A stretch of DNA of 64,000 bases, from positions 496,001 through 560,000 of the forward strand of contig CAWAPD010000001.1 of NCBI GenBank assembly GCA_963783865.1. Direction: 5' to 3'. This DNA comes from CAWAPD01 sp963783865 (GTDB taxonomy: Bacteria; Actinomycetota; Thermoleophilia; UBA2241). The first letter of the stretch is position 1; every line of letters begins with the position of its first letter. This document shows, piece after piece, positions 7,881-16,138 of the stretch. A program made the position numbers and the translations under genes. Below the pieces are notes generated by a model. The model made no database searches. It saw only the letters and a program-made list of their open reading frames with translations, and was not told the DNA's origin.

Positions 7881-9262
7881 GCGACGCCTACGGGTCTCTC
7901 AGCTTCTGGCTCGACGACGTGCCCGGCGGCATCACGCCGCGTCCGGCGCTCGGCACGACGATCGACGCCGACGTGGCGATCGTCGGCGCCGGCTTCACCG
8001 GCCTCTGGTCGGCCTACTACCTGGCGAAGGCCGATCCCGGCCTGCGCGTGGTCCTGCTCGAGAGGGAGGTCGCCGGCTCCGGCGCCTCCGGACGCAACGG
8101 CGGGTGGTGCTCGCCCCAGTTCCCGACGCCGCTGCACCGTCTCGCGGACGAGCACGGCCCCGAGGCTGCGCGATCGACCGACGCGGCCATGCTGGCGACC
8201 GTCGACGAGATCGGCCGCGTAGCCGCGGCTGAGGGCATCGACGCTCAGTTCCACAAAGGCGGCTGCCTGAACGTGAGCACGTCGCCGGCGCAGACGCGGC
8301 GCCTGCGTGAGGGGATGAAGGAACTAGACGCTCTGGCGCCCGAGCACGAGACCGACTGGCTCGAACGGGACCAGGTCGCCGACCGCGTGCGGGTCGCCGG
8401 CGCCCTCGCGGGGACGTTCACGCCCGCTTACTCGTCGCTGCATCCGGCACGCCTGGCCCGCGGCCTGGCCGACGTCGTCGAACGACTCGGCGTGCGCCTC
8501 TTCGAGCGCACTCCGGCGCTCTCCGTGAGCCCGGGGTTCGTGGCGACGCCGGGGGCCGGCGTGCGCGCCCCGGTGGTGCTGCGCGCCACCGAGGCCTACA
8601 CGCCGGCCCTCCCCGGCTACCGGCGCGCCCTCATCCCCGCCTACTCGCGCATGATCGCCACGGCGCCGCTGCCGCAGTCCTTCTGGCGCGAGGTCGGGTG
8701 GTCGGGCCGCGAGCTGCTCTGCGACGGCCGCCACCTCATCGTCTACGCCATGCGCAGCGCCGACGACCGCATCGTCCTCGGCGGCACACGCGAGGACTAC
8801 CACTTCGGCTCGCGCCTCGACCGTCGCCTCGAGAACGACGGGGCCGTCTTCGCGCGCATCCACGAGGCGCTTTGCACGTGGTTCCCCAGCGCCGCAGGCG
8901 CCGGGGTCACCCACACCTGGGGCGGACCGTTCGCGATCGCCCGGGACTGGCACTGCTCGGTCGGGCTGGACCGCGCCACCGGCCTGGCGTGGGCGGGCGG
9001 CTACGTCGGCAACGGCGTGGCGACGGCCAACCTGGCCGGCCGGACCCTGGCCGACCTCATCCTCTCGCGCGACAGCGGCCTCGTGCGCCTGCCATGGGTC
9101 GGCCACCGCTCGCCGGACTGGGAGCCCGAGCCGCTGCGCTGGCTCGGCGCGTCGTTCGTGGAGGGACTCCTGGAGCGCGCCGACCGCGCCGAGTTCGAGC
9201 GCGAGCGCACCTGGCGCGGGCAACCGCTGCTCGACCGCGTCGGACGCTACGTGGGCTGGTAG
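7877..9262 (+). CDS. FAD-dependent amine oxidoreductase (DAO / PuuB-like)
   Basis: 461 residues of the D-amino-acid-oxidase-like FAD family. The dinucleotide motif is G37-A-G39-F-T-G42, followed by LLEREVAGSGASGRNGGWCSP, typical of gamma-glutamylputrescine oxidase and sarcosine/dimethylglycine oxidase relatives. A C-terminal FAD segment reads GGYVGNGVATANLAGR. GTG 7877 overlaps the previous stop. It sits between two MttB paralogues and probably oxidises the demethylated amine or a related N-methyl amine. It ends in TAG (9260-9262), and the following methyltransferase ATG lies in the same frame six bases on, so TAG readthrough would give one fused chain. Confidence 0.85.
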   Translation: MSDAYGSLSFWLDDVPGGITPRPALGTTIDADVAIVGAGFTGLWSAYYLAKADPGLRVVLLEREVAGSGASGRNGGWCSPQFPTPLHRLADEHGPEAARSTDAAMLATVDEIGRVAAAEGIDAQFHKGGCLNVSTSPAQTRRLREGMKELDALAPEHETDWLERDQVADRVRVAGALAGTFTPAYSSLHPARLARGLADVVERLGVRLFERTPALSVSPGFVATPGAGVRAPVVLRATEAYTPALPGYRRALIPAYSRMIATAPLPQSFWREVGWSGRELLCDGRHLIVYAMRSADDRIVLGGTREDYHFGSRLDRRLENDGAVFARIHEALCTWFPSAAGAGVTHTWGGPFAIARDWHCSVGLDRATGLAWAGGYVGNGVATANLAGRTLADLILSRDSGLVRLPWVGHRSPDWEPEPLRWLGASFVEGLLERADRAEFERERTWRGQPLLDRVGRYVGW

Positions 9263-9265
9263 ACG

Positions 9266-10705
9266 ATGGAGACGAGACTCCAGGTCCTCTCGGACGACGA
9301 GCGAGCGCAGATCCACGAGCGCTCGCTGCGCCTGCTGGCCACGACCGGCATGCGCGTCGACACGGCGCTCGGGCGCCGGCTTCTGCAAGAAGCCGGCGCC
9401 CTCGTCGACGAGTCGACGCGCATGGTCCGCTTCCCGCACGAGCTGGTCGAGGCGTCGCTGCGGGCCGCGCCGACGCGGTTCTCACTCGGCGGCCGGCGAC
9501 CGGGGTGGTCCTTCCCCGTGAACGCCGGCGAGTCCACCCTGGTCGTCTCGGGCGAGGCCACCGACGTGGTCGACCACGCGACCGGCGAGCTGCGCCCAGG
9601 CACCGCGCAGGACTGGCGCGACGGCACGCGGCTGATCGACGCGCTCGACGAGATCGGCGTCTACTGGGCGATGGTCCAGGGCAGCGCCGGAGAAGCGACC
9701 GCCGGGGGGTCCGCGGCCGGGATCGTCGCCTACACCCACGAGCTCATGGCGACGTTCTCCAAGCACATCCAGGACGCGATCTTCGACGCCGCCCACGCGC
9801 CCTGGCTGCTCGAGGCGCTGCAGATCGTCTACGGCGACCGCGAGCGCATCCGCCGCCGGCACCCCTACTCGTTCCTCGTCACGCCGGTGTCGCCTCTGAT
9901 CGTCGAGGGACCCAACACCGACGCCTGGCTGGCGCTGCGCGGCTGGGACATCCCGGTCGCCGTTCTGCCGATGCCGATCATGGGCTCCACGGCCCCGGGC
10001 ACCATGGTCGCCACGCTTCTCCAGGCCAACACCGAGGTGCTGGGGCTGCTCTGCCTGGCGCAGGCGGCCGAGCCGGGGGTGCCCTTCATCTACGCGGCGC
10101 TGCCGGTGACCATGGACCCGCGCACCGGCGGCTACATGAGCAACCGCATGCACCCGGCGCTGAGCGCCGCCGGCACCGAGATGGCGCGTTTCTACGGCCT
10201 TCCCGTCATGGGAAACGGCTTCGGATCGGCGGCCTACGTGCCCGGCCTGCAGGCCGCCTACGAAACGGCTTTCAGCGCGACCGTCGGTTCACTCGCCTGG
10301 CCCGACATCATGCTCGGCCCCGGCACTCTCGGCGGCGCCACCGTGTTCAGCCTCGAGCAGACGCTGGTCGACGTCGAGGTCTGGCGCCTGGCCGTCAAGG
10401 CGCACCGCGGCGTGCGCGCCGACGACGAGACGTGGCTCGACGACATCCTCGAGCGCACAGGCCCCGGCGGTAGCTTCCTCGGCGAGCGCTCGACCCGGCG
10501 CAACGCCCGCAGCGGGGAGTGGTTCCGGGCCGGCCTGGGCTGGCACGACGCCCGCGAGGCATGGGTCGCGGCCGGCCGGCCCGACGTGCTCGACCAGGCG
10601 AGGGAGCGGGTCACGCAGATCCTGACGACACACGAGCCGCTGCCGCTCGGCGACGATGTCGAGCGCGAGCTGGTGGCGCTGCGCGACCGGGCGCTGAAGG
10701 ACTGA
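9266..10705 (+). CDS. MttB-superfamily methyltransferase without pyrrolysine (copy 2)
   Basis: 479 residues, closely similar along its length to the 6441-7880 protein (both start with LQVLSDDERA and share LGGRRPGWS, HPYSFLVTPVSPLI and LPMPIMG). The Pyl position aligns to a Gly in VMGNGFGSAAY. No convincing ribosome site precedes ATG 9266; it follows the upstream TAG by one codon (ACG) in the same frame, so it is probably made by translational coupling or, if the TAG is decoded, as a fusion. It presumably methylates MttC or another corrinoid protein. Confidence 0.88.
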   Translation: METRLQVLSDDERAQIHERSLRLLATTGMRVDTALGRRLLQEAGALVDESTRMVRFPHELVEASLRAAPTRFSLGGRRPGWSFPVNAGESTLVVSGEATDVVDHATGELRPGTAQDWRDGTRLIDALDEIGVYWAMVQGSAGEATAGGSAAGIVAYTHELMATFSKHIQDAIFDAAHAPWLLEALQIVYGDRERIRRRHPYSFLVTPVSPLIVEGPNTDAWLALRGWDIPVAVLPMPIMGSTAPGTMVATLLQANTEVLGLLCLAQAAEPGVPFIYAALPVTMDPRTGGYMSNRMHPALSAAGTEMARFYGLPVMGNGFGSAAYVPGLQAAYETAFSATVGSLAWPDIMLGPGTLGGATVFSLEQTLVDVEVWRLAVKAHRGVRADDETWLDDILERTGPGGSFLGERSTRRNARSGEWFRAGLGWHDAREAWVAAGRPDVLDQARERVTQILTTHEPLPLGDDVERELVALRDRALKD

Positions 10706-10770
10706 ACGGAGGCGTGCCGACCGCGAGGGGCGGCGCGAACCGCGACACCGGCGAGATCGAGTGAGGGGGC

Positions 10771-12603
10771 ATGGTGATGCACCGCACACGGAGTCGGCGA
10801 CCCTGGGTCCTTGGGGTCGCCGTGGGCGCGCTGGCGGCAAGCCTCGTCTGGGGGCTGGCCGGCGCCCTCGCAGCCAGCGAGAGCGCGAGCCCGGCAGGTT
10901 CGAAGGTGGTCCTCCGGGTCGGCTGGACAGCCGAGCCCGACAACCTCAATCCCTTCATCGGGTACGCCACGGCGTCGTACGAGGTGTGGGGGCTCAACTA
11001 CGACACGCTCGTCGGCTACGACGTGAAGGACTTCTCGCCGGCGCCGACCGGTCTCGCCCTGAGCTGGGAGGCGTCGCCGGACGGCAGGGTCTACACCTTC
11101 CACCTGCGGCGGGACGTGAAGTGGCAGGACGGTCAGCCCTTCACGGCGGCCGACGTCGCCTGGACCTATGAGTACATCATCCGGAACAAGCTCACGGCCT
11201 TCACCCAGTCGACCCAAGGTATCACCAAGGTGATCGCGGTCGATCCGGCGACCGTGAGGATCGTCTGCGCCAAGCCCAAGGCCGACCTCTTGAGCATCTG
11301 GGTGCCGATCCTGCCCAAGCACATCTGGCAGGACGTGCCGCCCAAGTCGGTCGGCACTTCGTACGCGGCCAAGGTGCCGATCGTCGGCACCGGCGCCTTC
11401 CAGTGCGTGGCCTTCAAGAAGGGCGACTACGTGGAGATGGTCGCCAACAAGCAGTACTTCGGCGGCGCGCCCCACATCGACACGATCGTGTTCCAGGACT
11501 ACCAGAGCGCGGACGCGATGAGCAACGACTTCAAGCTGGGCTCCATCGACGCGGCACAGGGCCTGCTCCAGGCCCAGTTCGACAGCATCTCGCGGACGAA
11601 AGGCCTGACCGCGGTCGCCTACAACTACCGCAACTGGGACTACCTGTGCATGAACTGCGACATGTCGGCGGCCTCGCTGGGCAACCCGGTGCTCCGGGAC
11701 GTGCGCTTCCGCCAGGCCCTGAACTGGGCGATCGACAAGAACAAGCTCGTCGCCGTCGCCTGGGGCGGCCACGCGCAGCCCGGCACGACGATCCTGCCGC
11801 CGGGAGAGTGGTTCGACCCCGACTACCATTGGCAGCCTCCGGTCGGCGAGCTGTACACCTACGACCCCGCGAAGGCGGCACAGGAGCTCGACGCGGCCGG
11901 TTACGCGCTTGTCGACGGCGTGCGCGTGGACCACACCGGCAAGCCCATCGTGCTGCGACTCTTCGCGGACGCCGCGAGCAACGAGGAACAGACCGAAGCC
12001 AAGTTCGTGGCCGCGGAGCTGCAGGCGCTGGGACTCAAGATCAAGTTCGAGGTCCTCGACTCGGGCGCGATGAGCGACCGGATCTGGAGTTACTCGGGCA
12101 ACACCTACACCCCCGATTTCGACCTCTACGTGTGGGACTGGGACGGCTACTTCGACCCGGGGCAGACGCTGGCCTCGTTCGTCGCCGCCCAGATCGGTGG
12201 CTGGAACGAGCCTTGCTGGTCGAACCCGGAGTTCGACAAGCTGTGCGCCGAGCAGGACGTGACGCTCGACACGACCAGACGGCAGCAGCTCATCTTGCGT
12301 ATGCAGCAGCTCATGTACCAGGACAGCCCCGAGATCGTGCTGACGTATCCCCAGTATCTCCAGGGCTACAACTCCGCCAAATGGACGGGCTGGACCAGGA
12401 TCCTGAACGGTACGGGGCCGGCGTTCTTCGTCACGATGAACAACACGTACCTGAATCTGAAGCCCGCATCGGGGGGCGGCGGCGGCGGACGTTCCCGCGT
12501 CTCACTGGTCGTCGCCGCCGCCTGCCTGGCCGCGATCATCGCGGTGATCGTCGTCTGGAGGCTCGCTCGGCGGCGGCGCAGAGTCGAGGAGGAGCACACC
12601 TGA
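10771..12603 (+). CDS. Family 5 extracellular solute-binding protein with C-terminal membrane anchor
   Basis: 610 residues of the DppA/OppA class. An N-terminal signal (basic start, then hydrophobic core ending near ALAASES) leads to RVGWTAEPDNLNPF, the family opening, and YTFHLRRDVKWQDGQPFTAAD, the hallmark motif. Unusually, after a Gly-rich linker the C-terminus has a hydrophobic span (about 577-596) and a basic tail ARRRRR, so it should be held at the membrane by its C-terminus rather than as a lipoprotein. No permease or ATPase genes follow. It is the last gene of the amine operon and likely captures the substrate; ligand unknown. Confidence 0.88.
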   Translation: MVMHRTRSRRPWVLGVAVGALAASLVWGLAGALAASESASPAGSKVVLRVGWTAEPDNLNPFIGYATASYEVWGLNYDTLVGYDVKDFSPAPTGLALSWEASPDGRVYTFHLRRDVKWQDGQPFTAADVAWTYEYIIRNKLTAFTQSTQGITKVIAVDPATVRIVCAKPKADLLSIWVPILPKHIWQDVPPKSVGTSYAAKVPIVGTGAFQCVAFKKGDYVEMVANKQYFGGAPHIDTIVFQDYQSADAMSNDFKLGSIDAAQGLLQAQFDSISRTKGLTAVAYNYRNWDYLCMNCDMSAASLGNPVLRDVRFRQALNWAIDKNKLVAVAWGGHAQPGTTILPPGEWFDPDYHWQPPVGELYTYDPAKAAQELDAAGYALVDGVRVDHTGKPIVLRLFADAASNEEQTEAKFVAAELQALGLKIKFEVLDSGAMSDRIWSYSGNTYTPDFDLYVWDWDGYFDPGQTLASFVAAQIGGWNEPCWSNPEFDKLCAEQDVTLDTTRRQQLILRMQQLMYQDSPEIVLTYPQYLQGYNSAKWTGWTRILNGTGPAFFVTMNNTYLNLKPASGGGGGGRSRVSLVVAAACLAAIIAVIVVWRLARRRRRVEEEHT

Positions 12604-12620
12604 GGCGTGGCGGAGCGCGG

Positions 12621-12662
12621 GGCGGCGGGGGTGACGGGCGGTCGCCCGCCACCCCCGCCGCC
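12621..12662 (+). terminator. Hairpin after the binding-protein gene
   Basis: Outer arms 12621-12633/12650-12662 (13 bp), one A/C mismatch, then six more pairs and a 2-nt loop. It lies 18 bases after the 12603 stop and probably ends the tetR operon transcript. Confidence 0.55.
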
Positions 12663-12721
12663 GTTGCGGCGCTCCCGTCCCGGTGTGGTAGCCTCCCGCC
12701 AACCGCCCGAAGGAGACCCCC

Positions 12722-13240
12722 ATGAGCCTCGAGTACTTCGAACAGCAGCTCGCCCAGAACGAGAAGATCCTGTACTCGACGCGCCAGCATTGGGCGTTCC
12801 TCGTGCGCCACATCATCGTGGCCGCGCTGGTGTTCGCCGGCATCCTCGCGCTGGTCATGCTGCTCGACTTCAGCTGGGCGAAGGACACGTCGTGGGTCTC
12901 CTGGCTCTACCTCTTCCTGCTGCTCCCCGGCGTGCTGATCGCCTGGCGCGCACTCCAGTGGCGCCAGAAGGTCTACGTGATCACCAACCGGCGCGTGGCA
13001 CGCGCCAAGGGCGTCCTCAGCAAGAACGTCAAGGACTCGTCGCTCGAGAAGGTCAACGACATCGTCCTCAACCAGCCGCTCTTCGGGCGTCTGCTCGGCT
13101 ATGGCACGCTCAAGATCCTGACCGCGGCCGAGACGGGGCTCAACTGGATGCCGATGATCGGCGACCCCGTCCGCTTCAAGACGACCATGCTCGACGCCAA
13201 GGAGGCGCTCGAGCGGGAGTTCATGCAGCCGAACTCGTAG
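12722..13240 (+). CDS. PH-domain (bPH2 / YdbT-like) membrane protein
   Basis: 172 residues. Two hydrophobic spans (about 27-50 and 58-78) are followed by YVITNRRVARAKGVLSKNVKDSSLEKVNDI, the characteristic start of the bacterial PH-like domain 2 (formerly DUF304). An AAGGAG site precedes ATG 12722, and a TAGCCT -10-like box lies at 12689. It ends in TAG and is convergent with the cupin gene, leaving 10 bases between them. The family's molecular role is poorly known; some members help membrane stress tolerance. Confidence 0.8.
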   Translation: MSLEYFEQQLAQNEKILYSTRQHWAFLVRHIIVAALVFAGILALVMLLDFSWAKDTSWVSWLYLFLLLPGVLIAWRALQWRQKVYVITNRRVARAKGVLSKNVKDSSLEKVNDIVLNQPLFGRLLGYGTLKILTAAETGLNWMPMIGDPVRFKTTMLDAKEALEREFMQPNS

Positions 13241-13250
13241 CGGCCGCCCC

Positions 13251-14225
13251 CTACTTGTCCTCGCCGTCCCAGTAGTCGAGCTTCTCGAGGCGGGCGATCA
13301 CCCCAGCCCAGGCGAACGAGATCTTGTTCGAACGCGGGTAGTAGCACATGTCCTCGGGCCGGCGCTCGCCGTAGGCGAGGTAGGTCAGGCCGTTCTGGCC
13401 GGCGCGGAAGGCGTGGGCGACGGCCGTGCCTGCGGGGCGAGCAACGACGGTCCCCGGCTTCACCGCGTGCTCCTCGTCGCCCAGCAGGCAGACGCCGCCG
13501 CCCTCGAGCGCCACGAAGACCTCCTCCTCGGAGGAGTGGCAGTGGGGCGGGCAGCCGAGCTTGCCGGGCTTGACCTCGACGTACTGCAGGCCGGTCTTGT
13601 CGGACCCGACGGCGCGCCCCAGGTCGCGCCGCGTGCGCAGGGTGTCGCCCTTGCCGCCGGTGACCGCCTCGACGTCATCGACATTGACGATGTGCGGAGC
13701 CCGAGCCGCATCGGCCGGCTGGCGGGCCTGGGCGGCCTCGAAGGGCGAGCGCGGCTCGGGGCGCGCGAGATCGCCGGCGGCGATCTCGCGCGCCCATGGC
13801 TGCTCGCCCTGCCCGGCCTCGACCCAGGTGGCCCCCAGCCAGGCGACCCCGGCCCGCGGCAGGTAGGCCGCCTCGACCGGCGTCCGCTGGCCGAAGATCA
13901 GCACGTCGAGGCCGTCGGGCCCCGCGATCAGGGTGTGCGCCTCCCGCCAGGGCAGATGCGCAAGGCAGTCGCCCTCGCGCAGCCCGTACCCCTCGCCGTC
14001 CTGCCAGCTCTGGCCCGAGCCTCCGAGCACGTAGACGAGCTCCTCTTCGGCGCCGTGCACATGGACGGGCGTCGAGCGGCGCCCGGGTTCGATCTCGACC
14101 CGGCGCAGGCCGGTCGTGACGGTGCCCGCCGGCATCCCGAGGTTGGTCCAGTGCGCCGCCAGGTCGTCCATCTCGACCAGACGCCGCTTGCAGTCGTCCC
14201 AGTGGACGATCCCTGTATCTCTCAT
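13251..14225 (-). CDS. Double-cupin domain protein
   Basis: 324 residues with two cupin cores. The N-terminal one has HVHGAEEELVYVLGG and the C-terminal one has CPPHCHSSEEEVFVALEGG, each with the His/His/Glu metal ligands of motif 1. Bicupins include dioxygenases, sugar isomerases and storage-type proteins; no catalytic class can be assigned. ATG 14225 follows a GGGAGGAG site; longer in-frame starts run through the tandem repeats at 14255-14298 and are rejected. Ends in TAG. Confidence 0.8.
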   Translation of the reverse strand: MRDTGIVHWDDCKRRLVEMDDLAAHWTNLGMPAGTVTTGLRRVEIEPGRRSTPVHVHGAEEELVYVLGGSGQSWQDGEGYGLREGDCLAHLPWREAHTLIAGPDGLDVLIFGQRTPVEAAYLPRAGVAWLGATWVEAGQGEQPWAREIAAGDLARPEPRSPFEAAQARQPADAARAPHIVNVDDVEAVTGGKGDTLRTRRDLGRAVGSDKTGLQYVEVKPGKLGCPPHCHSSEEEVFVALEGGGVCLLGDEEHAVKPGTVVARPAGTAVAHAFRAGQNGLTYLAYGERRPEDMCYYPRSNKISFAWAGVIARLEKLDYWDGEDK

Positions 14226-14254
14226 GGCTCCTCCCGGTGGCCGCCGTCGACGAT

Positions 14255-14298
14255 CCCGGCAACGTAGACAGGCCCGGCAACGTAGACAGGCCCGGCAA
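14255..14298. repeat. Short tandem direct repeat
   Basis: An 18-base unit (CCCGGCAACGTAGACAGG) occurs twice at 14255-14272 and 14273-14290, with a partial third copy to 14298. It lies upstream of the cupin gene. It may be slippage or a tandem regulator site. Confidence 0.6.
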
Positions 14299-14385
14299 TA
14301 GATTCGGCTCAGCCTATTCCCCGATGCACCGATAGGACTAGATACTCCTCTTGCGGCGGCAGCCCGAGATGCATTGGAGGTAACC

Positions 14386-16071
14386 ATGCACCCGCGTCTC
14401 TCTCCCCGCGCGCGGTCCCTCGGCGTTGTCTCACTGGCGGTCGTCCTGGCGGCGCTGCTGCTGGCGCTGACGCCGGGCCTGGCCCGCGCGGCGGTCGCTT
14501 GCCAGCCCATCGACACCTGGGTGACCCAGGAGTTCCCCGTGTCCACGCCCGCCGGCGACCTCGGCGCCCCCGCGACCGACGGCGCCACGATCTACTGGGC
14601 GATCCGCTGGGCCGCGATGACCGAAGCCGGTTGGGACGTGCTCGGCTACACGCCGGCCAGCGATACGCAGCAGACCGTGGCCGGCGGCAACGGCGATCAG
14701 ACACAGCCGGCCGTCGCGGCCGGCTTCGTCGTCTGGGTCGAGGCCGACGGCTGCATCTGGGGCCTCGACACGAACGGCGGCGTGCCGTTCCAGATCTCGA
14801 CCGCTCCCGGGAGCGACCCGGCGACCGACGGCCGCTACGTCGCCTGGACCGACCTGAACAACGGCGCCGGCGACGCCGACGTGCTCGTGTACGACCGCCA
14901 GAGCGGCGAGACGCAGACGGTCGCCGGCGGCGACGGCGACCAGTGCGACCCGGCCGTCAGCGACGGCCGGGTCGTCTGGCAGGACGACGCCGCCGGCACC
15001 TGGGACGTCCTCGGCTACGACCTCGCCACCGCGAAGGCGTTCACCGTCTGCTCGGGCGAAGGGAACCAGACCAGCGCGGACATCTTCGACGACGTGGCCG
15101 TGTGGCAGGACGACCGCTACGGCAGCCCCGACGTGTTCGGCGCCTGGTTCAGCTTCGACGGCGGCGGCCAGTCGGCCGCGGCGGCGGCCCGGACGACGTT
15201 CCGCGCGCCGCGTGGCTGCGACGACATCACCTCGGACGGCGACGTCTTTGCGATCGCCCTCCAGTGGGGCGACCAGGTCGACCCGTCGGTCGACGGACCG
15301 CTGGTCGTGTGGTCGAGCAGCGGGTGCGAGCCCGACCAGGCCGACCTCTGGGGCTACAGCCTCGAGGATGGCGAGCAGATGCCGATCTGCCTGGCGGACG
15401 GCGCCCAGACTCAGCCCGACGTCGGCGGCCAGCTCCTCACCTGGCTGGACGGCCGCGACGGAGCCCAGTACCCCGCCGTCTACGGCGCGACGTGGGCGCC
15501 CGGCGGCGACCCGCAGGACCCCCTGCCCACCGACGAGTGGACGGCCGACGACCTGATCACGCTGTTCCTGTCCGTCTTCAAGCAGCTCGGCGTGTTCAGT
15601 GACTACCGCTACTCGTTCGACGGCGGGGCGACCTGGAGCGACTGGCAGCCCTTCGACGACATCGACCAGGTGAAGCTGCCCGACGGCGACGGCCCCAAGA
15701 CGATCTCGCTGCAGTTCCGCGCAGAGTCCGGGACCGAGACGCCGGTCGTCTCCTTCACCGTGTACCTCGACACGCACGGCCCGGCAGCCAGCGCCTGCGA
15801 CGCCACGGCGCACAGGGGCCGGACGGCCACGCTCCGCTACACGGTCAAGGACCGGCTCAGTCCCAAGGCGCAGGTCACGCTGCGGGTCCGGAACACCCGC
15901 GGCGCCCTTGTGAGGACGATCGACGCCGGCACCCGCGCGACCGGCAGGCTGGTCGCGACGCGGTTCGCCTGCACGCTGCGACGCGGAACGTACCGCGTCT
16001 CGGTGCTGGCGACCGACCTGGCGGGCAACCACCAGGTCCGGGTCGGCCGCAGTCTGCTCACGGTGCGCTGA
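14386..16071 (+). CDS. Secreted TolB-like beta-propeller protein with C-terminal beta-sandwich domain
   Basis: 561 residues with a signal peptide ending near GLARA. The body repeats a TolB-like propeller blade: patterns such as DVLVYDRQSGETQTV, DGRVVWQDD and WDVLGYDL recur about every 45-50 residues. The last ~100 residues (after YLDTHGPAAS) form the C-terminal domain shared with the three neighbouring secreted proteins and end LLTVR. GGAGG lies five bases before ATG 14386; a TTG start at 14374 is possible but weaker. Role unknown: a surface or extracellular protein binding carbohydrate or protein is plausible. Confidence 0.82.
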   Translation: MHPRLSPRARSLGVVSLAVVLAALLLALTPGLARAAVACQPIDTWVTQEFPVSTPAGDLGAPATDGATIYWAIRWAAMTEAGWDVLGYTPASDTQQTVAGGNGDQTQPAVAAGFVVWVEADGCIWGLDTNGGVPFQISTAPGSDPATDGRYVAWTDLNNGAGDADVLVYDRQSGETQTVAGGDGDQCDPAVSDGRVVWQDDAAGTWDVLGYDLATAKAFTVCSGEGNQTSADIFDDVAVWQDDRYGSPDVFGAWFSFDGGGQSAAAAARTTFRAPRGCDDITSDGDVFAIALQWGDQVDPSVDGPLVVWSSSGCEPDQADLWGYSLEDGEQMPICLADGAQTQPDVGGQLLTWLDGRDGAQYPAVYGATWAPGGDPQDPLPTDEWTADDLITLFLSVFKQLGVFSDYRYSFDGGATWSDWQPFDDIDQVKLPDGDGPKTISLQFRAESGTETPVVSFTVYLDTHGPAASACDATAHRGRTATLRYTVKDRLSPKAQVTLRVRNTRGALVRTIDAGTRATGRLVATRFACTLRRGTYRVSVLATDLAGNHQVRVGRSLLTVR

Positions 16072-16104
16072 CTTGGGGGGCAGCGACCGGTAGCAGACGC
16101 GGAG

Positions 16105-16137
16105 AGGGGCGGGGTGCGCGCAGCGCACCCCGCCCCT
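16105..16137. terminator. Bidirectional hairpin between convergent propeller genes
   Basis: Perfect 15-bp arms (16105-16119 and 16123-16137) around loop GCA. It abuts the minus-strand stop at 16139 and lies 34 bases after the plus-strand stop, so it may serve both genes. Confidence 0.6.
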
Positions 16138-16138
16138 T

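Noticed and set aside
14255..14298. Tandem repeat as a CRISPR array
   Set aside because: Units are 18 bases without spacers and only two full copies.
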